Of a stretch of 64,000 bases of DNA, positions 52,125 to 64,000 are shown piece by piece. Position 1 is the first letter of the stretch. Each line of letters opens with the position of its first letter. Position numbers and translations under genes: made by a program. The notes beneath the pieces are model-generated. The model was not told where the DNA came from, did not search any database, and was given only the letters and a program-made list of their open reading frames with translations. The stretch comes from Stercorarius parasiticus (Eukaryota > Chordata > Aves > Charadriiformes > Stercorariidae), in contig VWZL01006771.1 in NCBI GenBank assembly GCA_013396915.1, positions 2,560,653 through 2,624,652 on the forward strand, given 5' to 3'.

Positions 52125-52178
52125 GAGCTGTCTGCTTTTTGGCTGCTCAGAGAGAACTTTACTGGTCACCTTTGTAAG
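52044..52178 (-). CDS. LARP4B: LARP4B coding exon 1 (start codon exon)
   Basis: The acceptor is cctgtttccgcag before 52,178 and the donor is CTA followed by GTAAGT. The coding part is 52,044-52,124, 27 codons from MTSDQD to GSHL, closely matching the human N-terminus. The 54 nt of 5' UTR in this exon (52,125-52,178) are in frame and free of stops, so an upstream in-frame extension cannot be excluded from the sequence alone. It ends in phase 0, the same phase as the giant exon. Confidence 0.93.
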
Positions 52179-55100
52179 CTGCGGAAACAGGAAGACAAAA
52201 GATTCTGTAAGTGGTTGTTGAAATTCCTGAGAACTCACAGCCATTCCAGACATGCCATGCTGATTCAGACCAAAGGTCCAAAGAACTTCCACACAACAGG
52301 CTCGGGATTACCATCCAGAGAAAGCGCTATGGCAGAAGGCGAGGATAAAGCAACCTTGCAGACACGCTCAGGTCCCAGCCGCCGCCGGCTGCCTGGGGAG
52401 TGCAGACAAACACTTGCCACAGCACCGGGCAGGGAAATTCCACTGGGAAAGTTTCACTTGATTCTCACCTTAATTATTCAGATTGGTTTTCAAACCATGA
52501 CTTCTTCATACCACCTGGTAGACTTACTTAACTTATTAAGAAGCATTTAGTCACAAACCAACCTTTGTCTTCTACAACTACTCTGACAGTCAATCTTTGC
52601 AAATTTTAAGCAGCATGTTACAACAGTTCTGCTAGATTAGTAACGCTCAACAAGTTGCTCTGCTCCATCATCCTAAAATGTTATTTTATTTGATTAGACA
52701 AGGAGAAAACTGAGTAGAGTTGAAAGTCTGACAGCAACTTTGCTTTGAAATTTGAGGCTATTATTTAATACTGTTATAAAAAACACCTGGTCTTTAAAAA
52801 ACAAGAAAAGCTCATTTAAAGCATAAAGTCTCAGAAAGTAAATATTGGTATGTAAAACCAGGGTAATTTTTTAAATTTTTCTTTTCAAAAGAACTATGAG
52901 CAAGTTGTAATATGCTTTGAGTTACTTATTCACCCAGAAATTCCAGTACTCCGTCTATAACAGTGTGTGAGAGAAATTTATTGATTTCAAGTTGGTGACA
53001 CTGAACTTCAGGCTGAAATTCTCTATGATCTCCTTAAAAAAAAAAGTAAAGATTTGCAGCACATGGAAGGTACCAGTATGATTCCTTTCTTTAGCATCAC
53101 CTCCTTTTAGGGTATTTTGGACTCCAAAAGACTGGAGTTAAAATATTTCTTTCCGTCAATGGCATTATAGCCTTCCATGGAATCTCCTCTACGCTGTATT
53201 TTGAAATAGGCAAAGCAAAAACCTTTCATACAACTGACAGAATACATTCCAAAATTTTCAAATAAAATTATGACATTCACCTGATTCAAGCATCTCTATT
53301 ATGGGATTTTTCAGAAGATAACATTTTGCACACACAGTTGAAGAAACAAATACACTGACATCCTTGACAGGACAAAATATTCAGCTTAGATGAACAGTTG
53401 CTTATGACTTTGTGCTACTGATGTAAAGTCAGCATGAAAAACATGTTTTTGAAAGAAACACATGCACTGTGTCACTGTTATATTCCCAGAAGTTTTTTTT
53501 TCCCCCCTAACACCCTGCCTCTCATCTTGGAATAGAAACTATTTAAGTAACAGAGAAATGACATAGACAAAAAAACACATTAAAAAAAGAAATAAAAAAA
53601 TATATACTGCCCCTCACATACAGTGTTACACACACATGAACGTACACAGAGTCTACAAGACAGAAAGTCTGGAATTCAATCAAGATGTTTGTATTTTATA
53701 AAAAAACCCCAAAATCATCCTCAGTATGAAAGCAATTTTTCAAAAGGCAGCATTAAATAGCTACACTCTGTGTTGCTCAAACCCACGCATGGGAAGCTAT
53801 ATGCACATTAACAGTCCTGAAGGTGTCTAAGCTTCTCAGAGAATGCTTCTGTTAATATTCTTCAAAGAAATTGGTTTTAGCCTTTTAAAATTTTGGATTA
53901 ATATTTTTCTTAAAAGAGCACAAGACTTCTTACATAGTTCATGCTCACTGTACATAATCTCCACTGCTGTTCATACTAACCTTGAGCATGCACATTAGTC
54001 CAGATTCACAAGCTAAAGTCTACTTAACAGAAAGACAAATGCACTTCAGTCAGAAACGATGCTATCTATTCAGCATTTTGATCTCCAAATCAATGTCAAG
54101 GTACTTCTTTGCATCCTTCTATGTCCCATTCCCTTCTAGGATCAGCCTGTTCCCAGTCATCCTGCAATCTCTTCCATCCTCCGGTATGTCGTCTTAGCAC
54201 CAGTACTTCGTATATCTATGGATTGTGGAAGGAAAACAGCTAAGATCATGCGAGTCTAACAAACAAGAGTAAAGTTCCACTACACATGTCCTTTAAAGCA
54301 TTTGCTGACTGGCCATCAAGCACAAAATATTCAGCTAAATCATTAATTTTAGCTGAGGGTGGACAAGTTGTTAGCCAACTTGATAGATAACACATGACTG
54401 CAATGTGCACATTGCAACTTTAAATTTCTTGGGCAAGCCACCAGCAATTAGAGCAGCACATCACTCTACTGCTTTTCAGAAGTCCTTTAGATGAGATTAC
54501 ACAAGATGCTTATCACAGGCCAGGTTTGGATTGAAGCTCTAGGTAAGTGTTTGCATTGCTCAGACTAATAATCTATTCTCATTAGTTACTCAGATTTTTC
54601 ATGATACACACCGCACTAAATCCACTCACCCCGTGAACAAATTATTTTTAATAACTACAATGTACAACCCATACATTTAATTTGCATTTTGAACATTAAG
54701 GAACAAGATGGCTCTCGAAAGAAGTGATATACTACTACACTCTGTTTAAAGAGCATAGTCAACCTGCCTTCTAAGTCCCATGCTTTTAACATTAATTAGC
54801 TATTGCCTTTCTGCAATACTGAAAGACCCCGAATGCAGGAGTTTCCTCTGCAATTTTCTTCACTTAGTATGTCACACTGCTACAAGTCCCCTGGACGTCA
54901 AGTGCTCTGCTGCATGATCCCATCTGTTGTGATCTACTTCAAAATGACTTCACATCCAGGGCCACTCTGGAAAGCTAGTGCCATCAACTTTTCCACCACA
55001 GAGCTGCCACTTACCAGTCTCTTAAAACACAAAACCTGTATGACAGCAGGCTCCCATGACTGTCATGTCAGATAATGCAACATTTGTGGAAAAAGCAGTG

Positions 55101-58100
55101 TTATTTCAGGGAGAGAAAATAAAGACCACAAAATGTTTAAGGCTCTTCACAGGATATGTTTTAGCATGTTTTTCATTAGTATTGATACATATCTCCATAC
55201 ACAAGCTTGTTTAAAAGAACCACAATCAATACCTGGTAGTGCTAGAAACTACAGATAAGGAGTCATAGTGTGAAGACAGTTTATCCTCTTTTGATGCTAG
55301 TTCAATGGTCAAATTAGCAAGTAAGTTAAATGTGGCATTTTAATGCAGCAGTAAAAATTATCATCCCATTGAAGAGTTAACTTGCTCACCGCTTTAAAAG
55401 ATACACTGAATTGCTGATTGGTAAACCGTATCTTTGCATAAATACACGCTGCTGCAATAAGTAGGAGACATCCAAGAGAAAAATGCAAGTTGGCAGCCCT
55501 GTTTGAGACAGAGATAGCAATACCTGTGGCAGAACACTGAGCTGTCAGGTATAGATTGCAATTTTTTTCATCTGAATTATTAAAAAAGAAAAACCACACA
55601 ACAAAAACCTTCAGAGGCACACAATCTCTTAAATAAGTTTTTAAATAATATTTTTGGTCTATAGCAAGCACACTCACCCAAAAAACATCTGCCTTCCACA
55701 AATTATGCCCAGTCACATAGTCTACAGAATGGCCTGCATTTTTGAGTTGATTTAGAAGCACATAATTATAAAATTGTAATATTATATATAGTTTCAGTTT
55801 TGCAAACGCATATAGTAAATCTTTTTTTCCTTCTCGCTTGTCATTTGGTCATCATAGAGTAATTTAGTCTAGTTCAACAACTTCAGATATATGATATCAA
55901 GAGCAAAGTTACTCTCAAGACACACAAATATTTATTTCTAGAACTACCTAATCCAAGAGAAACTCCATGGACTTTACTGAAGCTTATCAAAAGCAGCGTG
56001 AACTTGGTTTTTAAGTAGGCAAGACGCTTATCCCCCGGAAGTTTAAAATACGGGTAAAAACATGTTTCTTTAGAAACCACACAACATTCAACCCTGAAGT
56101 CCTTACTGTCCCCAAAACTATAACGCACTGCTCAGTCTGCTAAATTAGTAGTTGCAAGAGGAAGGGGACAAGCACCTTAATACAGTTGTTTGCTCATGAG
56201 AGTGAGGACAATGGCAGCAGTAACTCTTTACTCATACAGATCTGTCCCTGCAGGCACTTGGTCAGCAGTGGTTAATCTGAGGAGTTACAAGAATGTTCTC
56301 AGGATGGACTGAGACCACCTGGCCAAGCGACACAGGTAGCACATGTTCCAGCCTACTGGTTTCCCTCTGAAACATCCACAACCACCTTCACAAAGAAGAA
56401 GTCATGGGGGTTTTTTTGGTCTGTGGGTTTTTTGTTTGGGGTTTTGTGGCATTTGGGTTGGTTTTTTTTTTGTTTAGTTGGGGTTTTGGGTTTTTTGTTT
56501 TTTTTTTTTTTTTAAGTTGACAACACAGTTGTTTACTGGCAAATATTTTCAGATGCATCTTACTATAAGAATTCCACCATTTCAGAAGATACCAGATACA
56601 AACCAGCAGTGGTCCACGAGATGATTACAGGGATAAGTGCACAGAGCCACATGACCACACTTGTCTGGGTGCCAAGCCAAGCAGAGCTGGGACCGCTCTC
56701 ACCCAGAAGCCACAGTGTGCGCTACTGTGATGTCAGTATCAGGCTAACCTTTACACTGCGTTTTAGTTCAGGTTTAGGTATCTTATAGTACTGGCAGAGT
56801 TAATGTTCAACTGTCTGAAGATATTTATATACACACTGCATCCACATACACCACAACCTTGCAAACAGCTTGGAAGAGACATCTACTCCACTGTTACATA
56901 GCCAACAAAACCACTACTGCCGCCGCCAACCCCCCCAAAACCTCTCTCGAGTGTAGCCCCCGATCCTCCCACCTCTGCTTCCATTAGAAGTAGAATTTAA
57001 TTTTTCTAATTCATATTCAAAGCCTGCTTTTATGCAGTCTGTTTTGCTGTCTAGTTACACGAGTATGAGTAGCAGCATGCGTTCTCTCAATCAAACCCAT
57101 CAGATAGATCTGTTATTTAAAAACATGCAAAACCCCAAACAATGCTCTAGGGCTGAGATCTTGCCTGCCAACTTTCAGCCCAGAGTAATCAGCCCTTAAA
57201 AAGAGATTTACAAATGCAAGTGCTGACAACTAACTTTCACACTGCAAACAGCAATACCATAAAACAAAAAAGCTCACTAGAATAAAAGATCTTTTCATTT
57301 CTCTTCCAGCAAGCACAAACAAAAATAGATTTTAGTTTGGCTTTGTGCAGAACTCTTCCTAGCAAATATTTTAGAAACTTTAAACACAGATTAAGATAAA
57401 CTTTACACAAGGCTAATACAGAAATACACTGCCAGTAACATGAAAAAGTCTAGAAAGTTTTCAAAACAGAAGTGCACTGCCTAACTGCAGCCTCACAGTA
57501 AACTTCCAGTTGCAGTCCAGAAACCCTCTTTCTACTGTCAGAGATAATACAATTTCTCACCACCTTTCAGGCCCTTCAGTATCCACCAGGATCACAACAG
57601 CACAGCAGAAGTAATCAGAGCTACCACTGACTTGCGCTTAGAAAAGAATTGTAGCAACTGCTCAATACATCACATAGTATGAGAAATTACAGATGCCTCT
57701 TCCAAAAGTATGCTATTAATTTTAATACATTAACTCCTGTTTAAACAAAGTTTACCTTTCTTCATTACTTTCACAAGTGTTTTGAATACCCAAGGCATAT
57801 GTAATATGTCAAGAGTTAATCATGTCCTCAGTGCAGGTAAAGCCACTAACTCAGATATAGGATAGTTAAGCTTGTAGAGCTTTGTCATGAAAAACTGACA
57901 AATCCAAATCCCCAAAGGCTGCAAGTTTCCCCTCCATCTTGGCATTGTGAGCAGTGATACAAACTGGAGCTTGCAATTTTAATCAGATGGCCATTTTAGA
58001 AGACTTTCAAAGAACAATTTCAGCTGTTAATGTAAGAGTTGAACCATTATCCTGATGCATGAGCCACATGTTACCATTCTGTATCATTCCAATACAGAAA

Positions 58101-61100
58101 GCCTGTGACAGAACTCAGGGGTTTCCATCTTTCCTTTCAAAGCAGGAAATCATCCTCTCTACAGGGCAGATGTGACAAGCAATCTATCATTCAAAGGATG
58201 GCATTACTTAAAAGAAAATATACTGTTACCACAGTGGACAAAATAGCTGCAAACAAAAAAAAAATCTAACAACCCCCAAAAGCACATTTGTTGGTGGCCA
58301 TCTCTGCATTCATCTTTGTGCCAACGTCAGTTGTAAACTCTGTATTACACAACAGCAATTAAAAAGCTGACATGACAAATATTTAATCACAGCATGTGTC
58401 CACAGAAGTTAAATACTGAATACACTACTGTTTTTAAAAATCATCGCAAGGCTCTGAACTTGTTTAACTGCTAATTAGCTAAACAGTCAGAAGAAAAGTT
58501 GAAAGTTTCACCTCTGGAGCTTACTTAGCCTGGCCCAGACATTTATCAAAGTCTGCCAGACGGAGGTTTCAAAATGTAGATGCATCCAGTGTATGTGCCA
58601 GCAGGGAGGCTAGAAAGTTAGATTTCAAAAAAACCCAGAAAAGTACTGTTTGATTTGTTTCAGTTTTCCTTCCTGCCACGAAAATTTCTTATGCCCGGGC
58701 ACCACCCAGGCAGCACCCAGAACACCACAACTTTTTGGTTCTTGAAGAGGAACATGGACATTGCATGGGCATTTTAAAACCCACATGGCAACCATGTGTT
58801 AGTAGGAAACGCACCGTGTCAGCAGGCCACCTAAACCTTAAAGCTATATGTTTTTAACGTTCTGCAATAGAAAACACCAGCTCAAATGGTTTAGAGCTGT
58901 TGCATCTACTTCACAAGTTTTTTTTAAAAAAACAAAACTTCCATTCGTTATAAGGTTGATAGCCTCCAAAACTGTTCTGCAGTTCCATTAATTATCTCTC
59001 CAAACTTACTCTCTCCTCTAAGTATGGCTGAGATTTCAAGAGAAACGGCAAACTTTGCTATTTGAAGGGAACACTGCATTTCCTTATTTAAAGATCTATG
59101 AAACATTTCTGCGCTAGGCGTCACAAGCAATTTGCAACTCCATCATTTACTGAGCTTTCCAACTCGCACACAAACTGCACACCAAAACTGATTAGTCCGC
59201 AAGTCTACAAATTCAGATCGTTAGAGTAATTAGCTATCCAAGGGATACCAAGCACTAAGTTATGAAACAAAGGTGATAAAATACCAAAAGAAACCTGATA
59301 GTGGTAAATGATAAGTACTCTATATATATGAAAGGCTTTCAGTCAAGAGCAAGAAAAATAGGAAGGGCATAAAGTTACAGCCTTATTCATTCACCTAATC
59401 TCAAACAACAGGAAGAAAGATCTTCATAGTACACAGAAGATAACAGGATGACTCCTACCAACAAATAATCATGATTATCTTTTTTATCTCTAGCCTTTTA
59501 CATACAGTATTTTAAGCATATATGCTTAAAGTAAAAGAAAATATTTTCACTACATTGAAAGGTCTCGCACAGAATTTCTGCAGTCTTCTGCACACCAAGA
59601 AGATAACTTTGACATGCAGGTACTATCTCATGCACGCTCAAACATCACTCAAGAAATGGACTAATAAGCCTGTGGATCACATCCTCTTCAGTAATGCAAT
59701 GCAGGAGATGTTTAATAGTATATAATCTAAAAATACCTTACCATTTAAGAATGCTAGGAGTGCCTACCAAAACAGGAATAAACGACTAGGAAGAAATTTT
59801 TGTGCCTGATAAGAGTATCATGTGCCTCAAAGACAAGTGTGATTGTGTCATGAGCAGTTTTCAGTTTGCTTACGGCTTGTTCTCAGTTTTCAAATCTGAA
59901 GCAGCACTCTCCTGACTGCAGGCTGAAGCACATAACATTAAGAAACCCAATTCATTAATTAACAGGGGTTGCTTCCTGTAGCACATCCATCACAAAGACA
60001 CAAGCTTGTTTTCCTCACTATAAGTGGACTAACAGCACACACCCTGCAGGTTATCCATAAAGATGCATATTTAATTTCTATTATAACTATCATGTCAGAT
60101 AAGATATTCTTTTACCAGATGATGATTTCAAAAAGTACCAAACTGTTAATTAAAATAAAGCCTTCACTCTTCCACTTGTGCACTGAGCAACCTCTCAAAT
60201 GGCAGAATTAAAGTTAACAGCTCAGCCAAACCATGCCAATTGTGAAATTAAAGGTGGGATGCTACCTTAATATAAAGCATCTATGATCATAATCCTCCAC
60301 AACCCCATCCTCTCTTGAGAAGTTGTTTGATCTAGTTGAATGTAGAATCATAAATTCTATGTTCATCACCAAGGCCTACAAAAAGCAGAAAACAATCTCA
60401 CACTGAAGGAAAAAGGTCTTTCATCTTTCTCAGGAAAGAGATCAGGAATTTGCCACTCAAGCACATTAGGCAAGTGTCTCAAAGTATAATGACTTTCTGA
60501 TAAAATACTCCCTCAGTTAGGTTCATGAGCATTTGACCTCCTCCTTACCTCCCAGACCTGGTGTCTCTTCTTATTTTTCCAGGAAAGAAAACATCACCAT
60601 CAGGAACTGAATTGGAATAAATTTCAACAATCCCCCTTTTCTACAAAGAGTTAAACAGAGAATTACACAGTAGTTGCTTGCACACACACTTTACTTCTGT
60701 GACCACCAGCAGAGGAGAGAGGACCCAAACTGAACCAATGCCATTAATCCTTCCTTCCTGTTCTCTAGGAAATCATCAGCAAAGTATTACAAATCAAGTC
60801 CTGCAGTTCTGAGTGAAACTTAAGAAGTCAAGGGCATGTTATTCTGCTGCTGCTGTTATTACTCTTGCCTACAAAGCATCACAGGTAGTTCCTATGCAAG
60901 AGAAAAAGGCAACAGTAACGTACCTGCAGGACTTTCACAAGAGAAATCCCAGCAGAATGCCTGTACTGAATTAAAGAGTGAAAGAACAGGTCAATGCAAA
61001 CCACTGCTCTTTTGCATTGAAAAAAAAACAAAACAAAACAGAAAACCAATTAAGCCTGAACACAGTGCAACGATGCTTCAAAGTACCTACAGAAGGACAA

Positions 61101-64000
61101 GCTTGGAGTTCCGGACTGCACAGCATTTCACATCTGCCTCTGCTTCCAAGCTGTATAATAGAGAATACATTTATTAAATGAGACTAACTGTAGAGGGAGA
61201 CTAACTTTTCATATAATCTTCTAAAAAAAAGACAGCCTAAAAAACGACTTAAGTATAAAACCCCCAAATTTATGCCTAACATGAGTTAACAGAAACTGTA
61301 GAATGTGACTTAAGCTCCCTTCTTCCACAAGATTTTTTTAAAAATAAATATATTTTAAAAACTGATGAGGTATTAATCAGAGCACAGACATCATAGATTA
61401 TACTAGCCCACTGCTCATATTAATTTCTTGTAACGCTACCATCCACCTGCATTTACCTGTTATGCTTGACTAAGCTACAACGCAACAGTCTGCGCTCGCA
61501 CAGTGTCCAGTGCAGTGGGATTCTGATCTGCAAATAAAAGTCACAGCTGAGGTACTGCAAATTAAAGTGTTGGTATTTTTACTAATGTACATCATTTTAA
61601 CTGCTAAAAGTGTTTACCTACCACACAAATATTAACTCTAGACCCTTTGGTGTGATCTTCGATAGGTTAATTGCATTTTTCTCTAAAAATCAAAGCTTTT
61701 CAATAACTTCAGATATCTTTATGCCTACCAAATTAGCTGGGAGACTATTCCAAGCTTTTAGTGTAATACCAATATTTAATGTCAAATACTGTTCACTGAT
61801 GCGGAAATTAATTTGCACTTAATGCAAACATTAGGAAAGCATGAAAAAAAACCTGTTTCTGAAGTTTAGCACCACCACATGCAAAACTTCATCTAATTTG
61901 TCAACTATCATCATCCATGATGCTTGTCTGCACTGAGGTCACATGAGCTAATAATTACACAACACCTCGGTACACACAGAAAGCAGAAGACCAAGACACA
62001 ATTGACTAGGAACAGTAAATTGAATTAGAAAGAAAATTAAAGCTTGCCCTGGAATGAATAGGGCAGGAGCTGATACCTATTAGTACTAATGACTATGGCT
62101 TTCACAAAATATTGTTCATTTCTGTACTATTTTTAAATAGGCATTTTCAGAAAGCTAGATGGTAACTTAAACTCTTAAAGTGATTTATTTAAAATGAAAA
62201 TAAAAAAATAAGGGAAACTTTTCAAAAACTTCCATATATCTTTAGCCTATATTACTCGTTCCTATAGCCAACCAAGACACCACATGAAGAGATTAACATC
62301 ACTATCGGAAAAAGCCACGTGAAAGACTTCTCATCTTTTTTTCCTATGAACTATATAGTTCTTCATTTTGACACACACCTTATTTCCTGCAAGTGAGTTT
62401 ACTTTGGCAGTCTGGATACCGTCTTTCTCATTATATGGTATCTTCTCTGAACTCATGCACACATGAGGAATTATTATGCAATGATGGTATCTTGCATAAT
62501 AATTTATTTTCCTTGTTTCCCTTCCCTCCCCACATAGCTGGCTCGCTCTCACTTAACCAGGGGGTTTTTTGGGCTTGCTTTTCTCTAAAGTATCTATTGA
62601 GGGAAAGTCAGAGAGATTAATCTTCCTATTCCACTGCTGAAGGAAGCAACAATTAGGTATGCTAAGAGCTCACACAGAGCAGTAAAGTTTCAGGAACTGT
62701 TGTACTTTCATCTTGAGAGGCATTTTTCATTCTAAGACTAAAACTGATTCCTGATTTTGCTGGCTAATGGACTGGCCAGCATCTCAGTAAGTGGACCTGT
62801 CATTTTATGAATTATGTTTATTTCACAGAACAACTGCTACAATATTTTACTAGCTGCTTCAAATTTTTTAAGCTAAGATGCAGCAATTTATCATCTATTT
62901 GGCCTTTCCTAATTCTTCAAAGAAACACTAAGTCTTCAAAAGATACGACACAAGACAGAGTACCAGCAACTTCAGCACTTGCTTAGAGGGAACAAGTTAA
63001 ATGTTGTGCATGAAGTGTCAGTGTAGCAATGCCGGGAACAACGAACTTCCTTGTTTCAATTACTGAAGGTTCCTCCTCTCGATTTACCAATATGGTCTTT
63101 AAGTTTTCCGCATACTTCACTACCCTGCTAGCCAGAAAGTGCCCAACATGCAATTCTGGATGCTGTCTGTGACTCTAGACAGTACAGTTTGCAAATGTAA
63201 AAGAAATAACCAACCCAGCTCTGCTGGGCGGGATTTTATGGACAGCACCTTCTCTGGAAAAAATCAGAAGCTGGCAAAAGAGGATGCAGTGTTTTATGAT
63301 GAAAGACAAGACTACAAACATCACTTGAAGCTCTGAGGTTAATGTTTAGGGCAGTACCAAAGCTGAGGTTAGAAGTCTGATGTTCTTTAACAGGTCTTAA
63401 TAGGCTTATCATCTTAGAATATTGCTATTATTTGGATTCCATGTTTCAAGACTGCAATCAGTGCTGTGCTTAAGCAAGAGGTCAAAAACTGGAACTTCTA
63501 GGACACTTAATATTTTTAGTGCTTTGAATTATTCTTTAAGACACACATACAGCTTCAAAGCCGACTGCTAAGTTCTTTATCATCACATTCTCAGACCACA
63601 CAATAAACACCTGATTAGGGGAAGCAGAAATCTTACACTAAGGATCTCAAATTCAAATGCATGCAGAACTCGAATTATGGAAAATATTTGATGCAGACTG
63701 ATGGGACAGCTGTTATGGTGCTCCTAGAATACATCCGCAATCAGAACAGTTCTGAGAAAAGTGAGACAGAAAAGGGTCTACACCCAAGTCCAGGTGGGAG
63801 GCCTACACAGAACCAAATAAGATGTTGATAATTACAGTGATAAACGAAAAGGTACAATGCCAAGTCTTCTTCCAACAGGAACTTATACAATAATCCTGAC
63901 TATGCAAAGATTATTTTCATAAACACCTGTTCTGCAAAACATACAGCCTGGGATAAACTCCCCTCAAGCTCTGGGGTTTGGTGTTTTTGTTTTTTGTTGG
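52179..64000 (-). other. LARP4B: Probable 5' intron of LARP4B
   Basis: The acceptor cctgtttccgcag at 52,179 shows that transcription begins further upstream, probably beyond the window. The span is AT-rich with the G/T tract and an isolated CpG-rich patch at 52,310-52,440. No promoter-like CpG island or coding exon was found. Confidence 0.7.
56406..56514. repeat. G/T-rich low-complexity tract
   Basis: About 110 bp of almost only G and T on the plus strand, with six runs of three or more G (56,406, 56,425, 56,438, 56,455, 56,480 and 56,488) and long T runs. Loops are mostly too long for a standard G-quadruplex. The LARP4B sense strand is A/C-rich here. Confidence 0.85.

Noticed and set aside
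52047..52550. 167-codon plus-strand frame including MAEGEDKATL
   Set aside because: It overlaps LARP4B coding exon 1 in antisense and has no recognisable domain.

Overview
The window looks like bird genomic DNA. It holds several truncated CR1 LINEs with the typical tail (attctatgattctat). Its one recognisable gene is LARP4B (La-related protein 4B), read on the minus strand across about 34 kb with small exons and compact introns. No bacterial-type genes, CRISPR arrays, tRNAs or rRNAs were seen. I assigned exons by translating the minus strand, finding GT/GC...AG boundaries, checking reading phase across each junction, and comparing with remembered human LARP4B. No alignment was run.

Layout: positions 1 to about 15,180 lie downstream of LARP4B. 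I found no convincing gene there, only two CR1 copies (about 7.9-8.4 kb and 10.1-11.0 kb) and a short TAAA microsatellite. The first 5.7 kb are clearly more GC-rich than the rest. Positions about 15,180-18,771 are the likely 3' UTR, with a candidate poly(A) signal at 15,201-15,206. Sixteen coding exons of the canonical form run backwards from 52,124 (ATG) to 18,772 (stop). All junction phases agree and they give a 726-residue protein: PAM2w motif, La motif, RRM, then a long disordered C-terminal half. Positions 52,179-64,000 appear to be a 5' intron; no promoter is visible.

The most interesting feature is a 3.4-kb open exon (40,106-43,501, minus) inside the intron between coding exon 1 and the PAM2w exon. 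Its first ATG has a good Kozak context and an in-frame stop just upstream. It begins MGCC, a pattern for N-myristoylation plus palmitoylation, followed by an acidic dileucine motif. It runs 1,132 codons and ends at a consensus splice donor in phase 0, exactly the phase of the LARP4B PAM2w exon. Spliced that way it would give a lipid-anchored LARP4B of about 1,831 residues. The canonical start exon cannot read through the best acceptor of this exon because it meets TAG at once, so the two N-termini look mutually exclusive. I did not recognise the 1,132-residue segment as a known family.

Smaller points are a GC-AG intron inside LARP4B, a perfect 42-bp tandem duplication in an intron, a GT-rich tract, an isolated CpG-rich patch just upstream of the first coding exon, and a shorter N-terminal linker than I remember in mammalian LARP4B.
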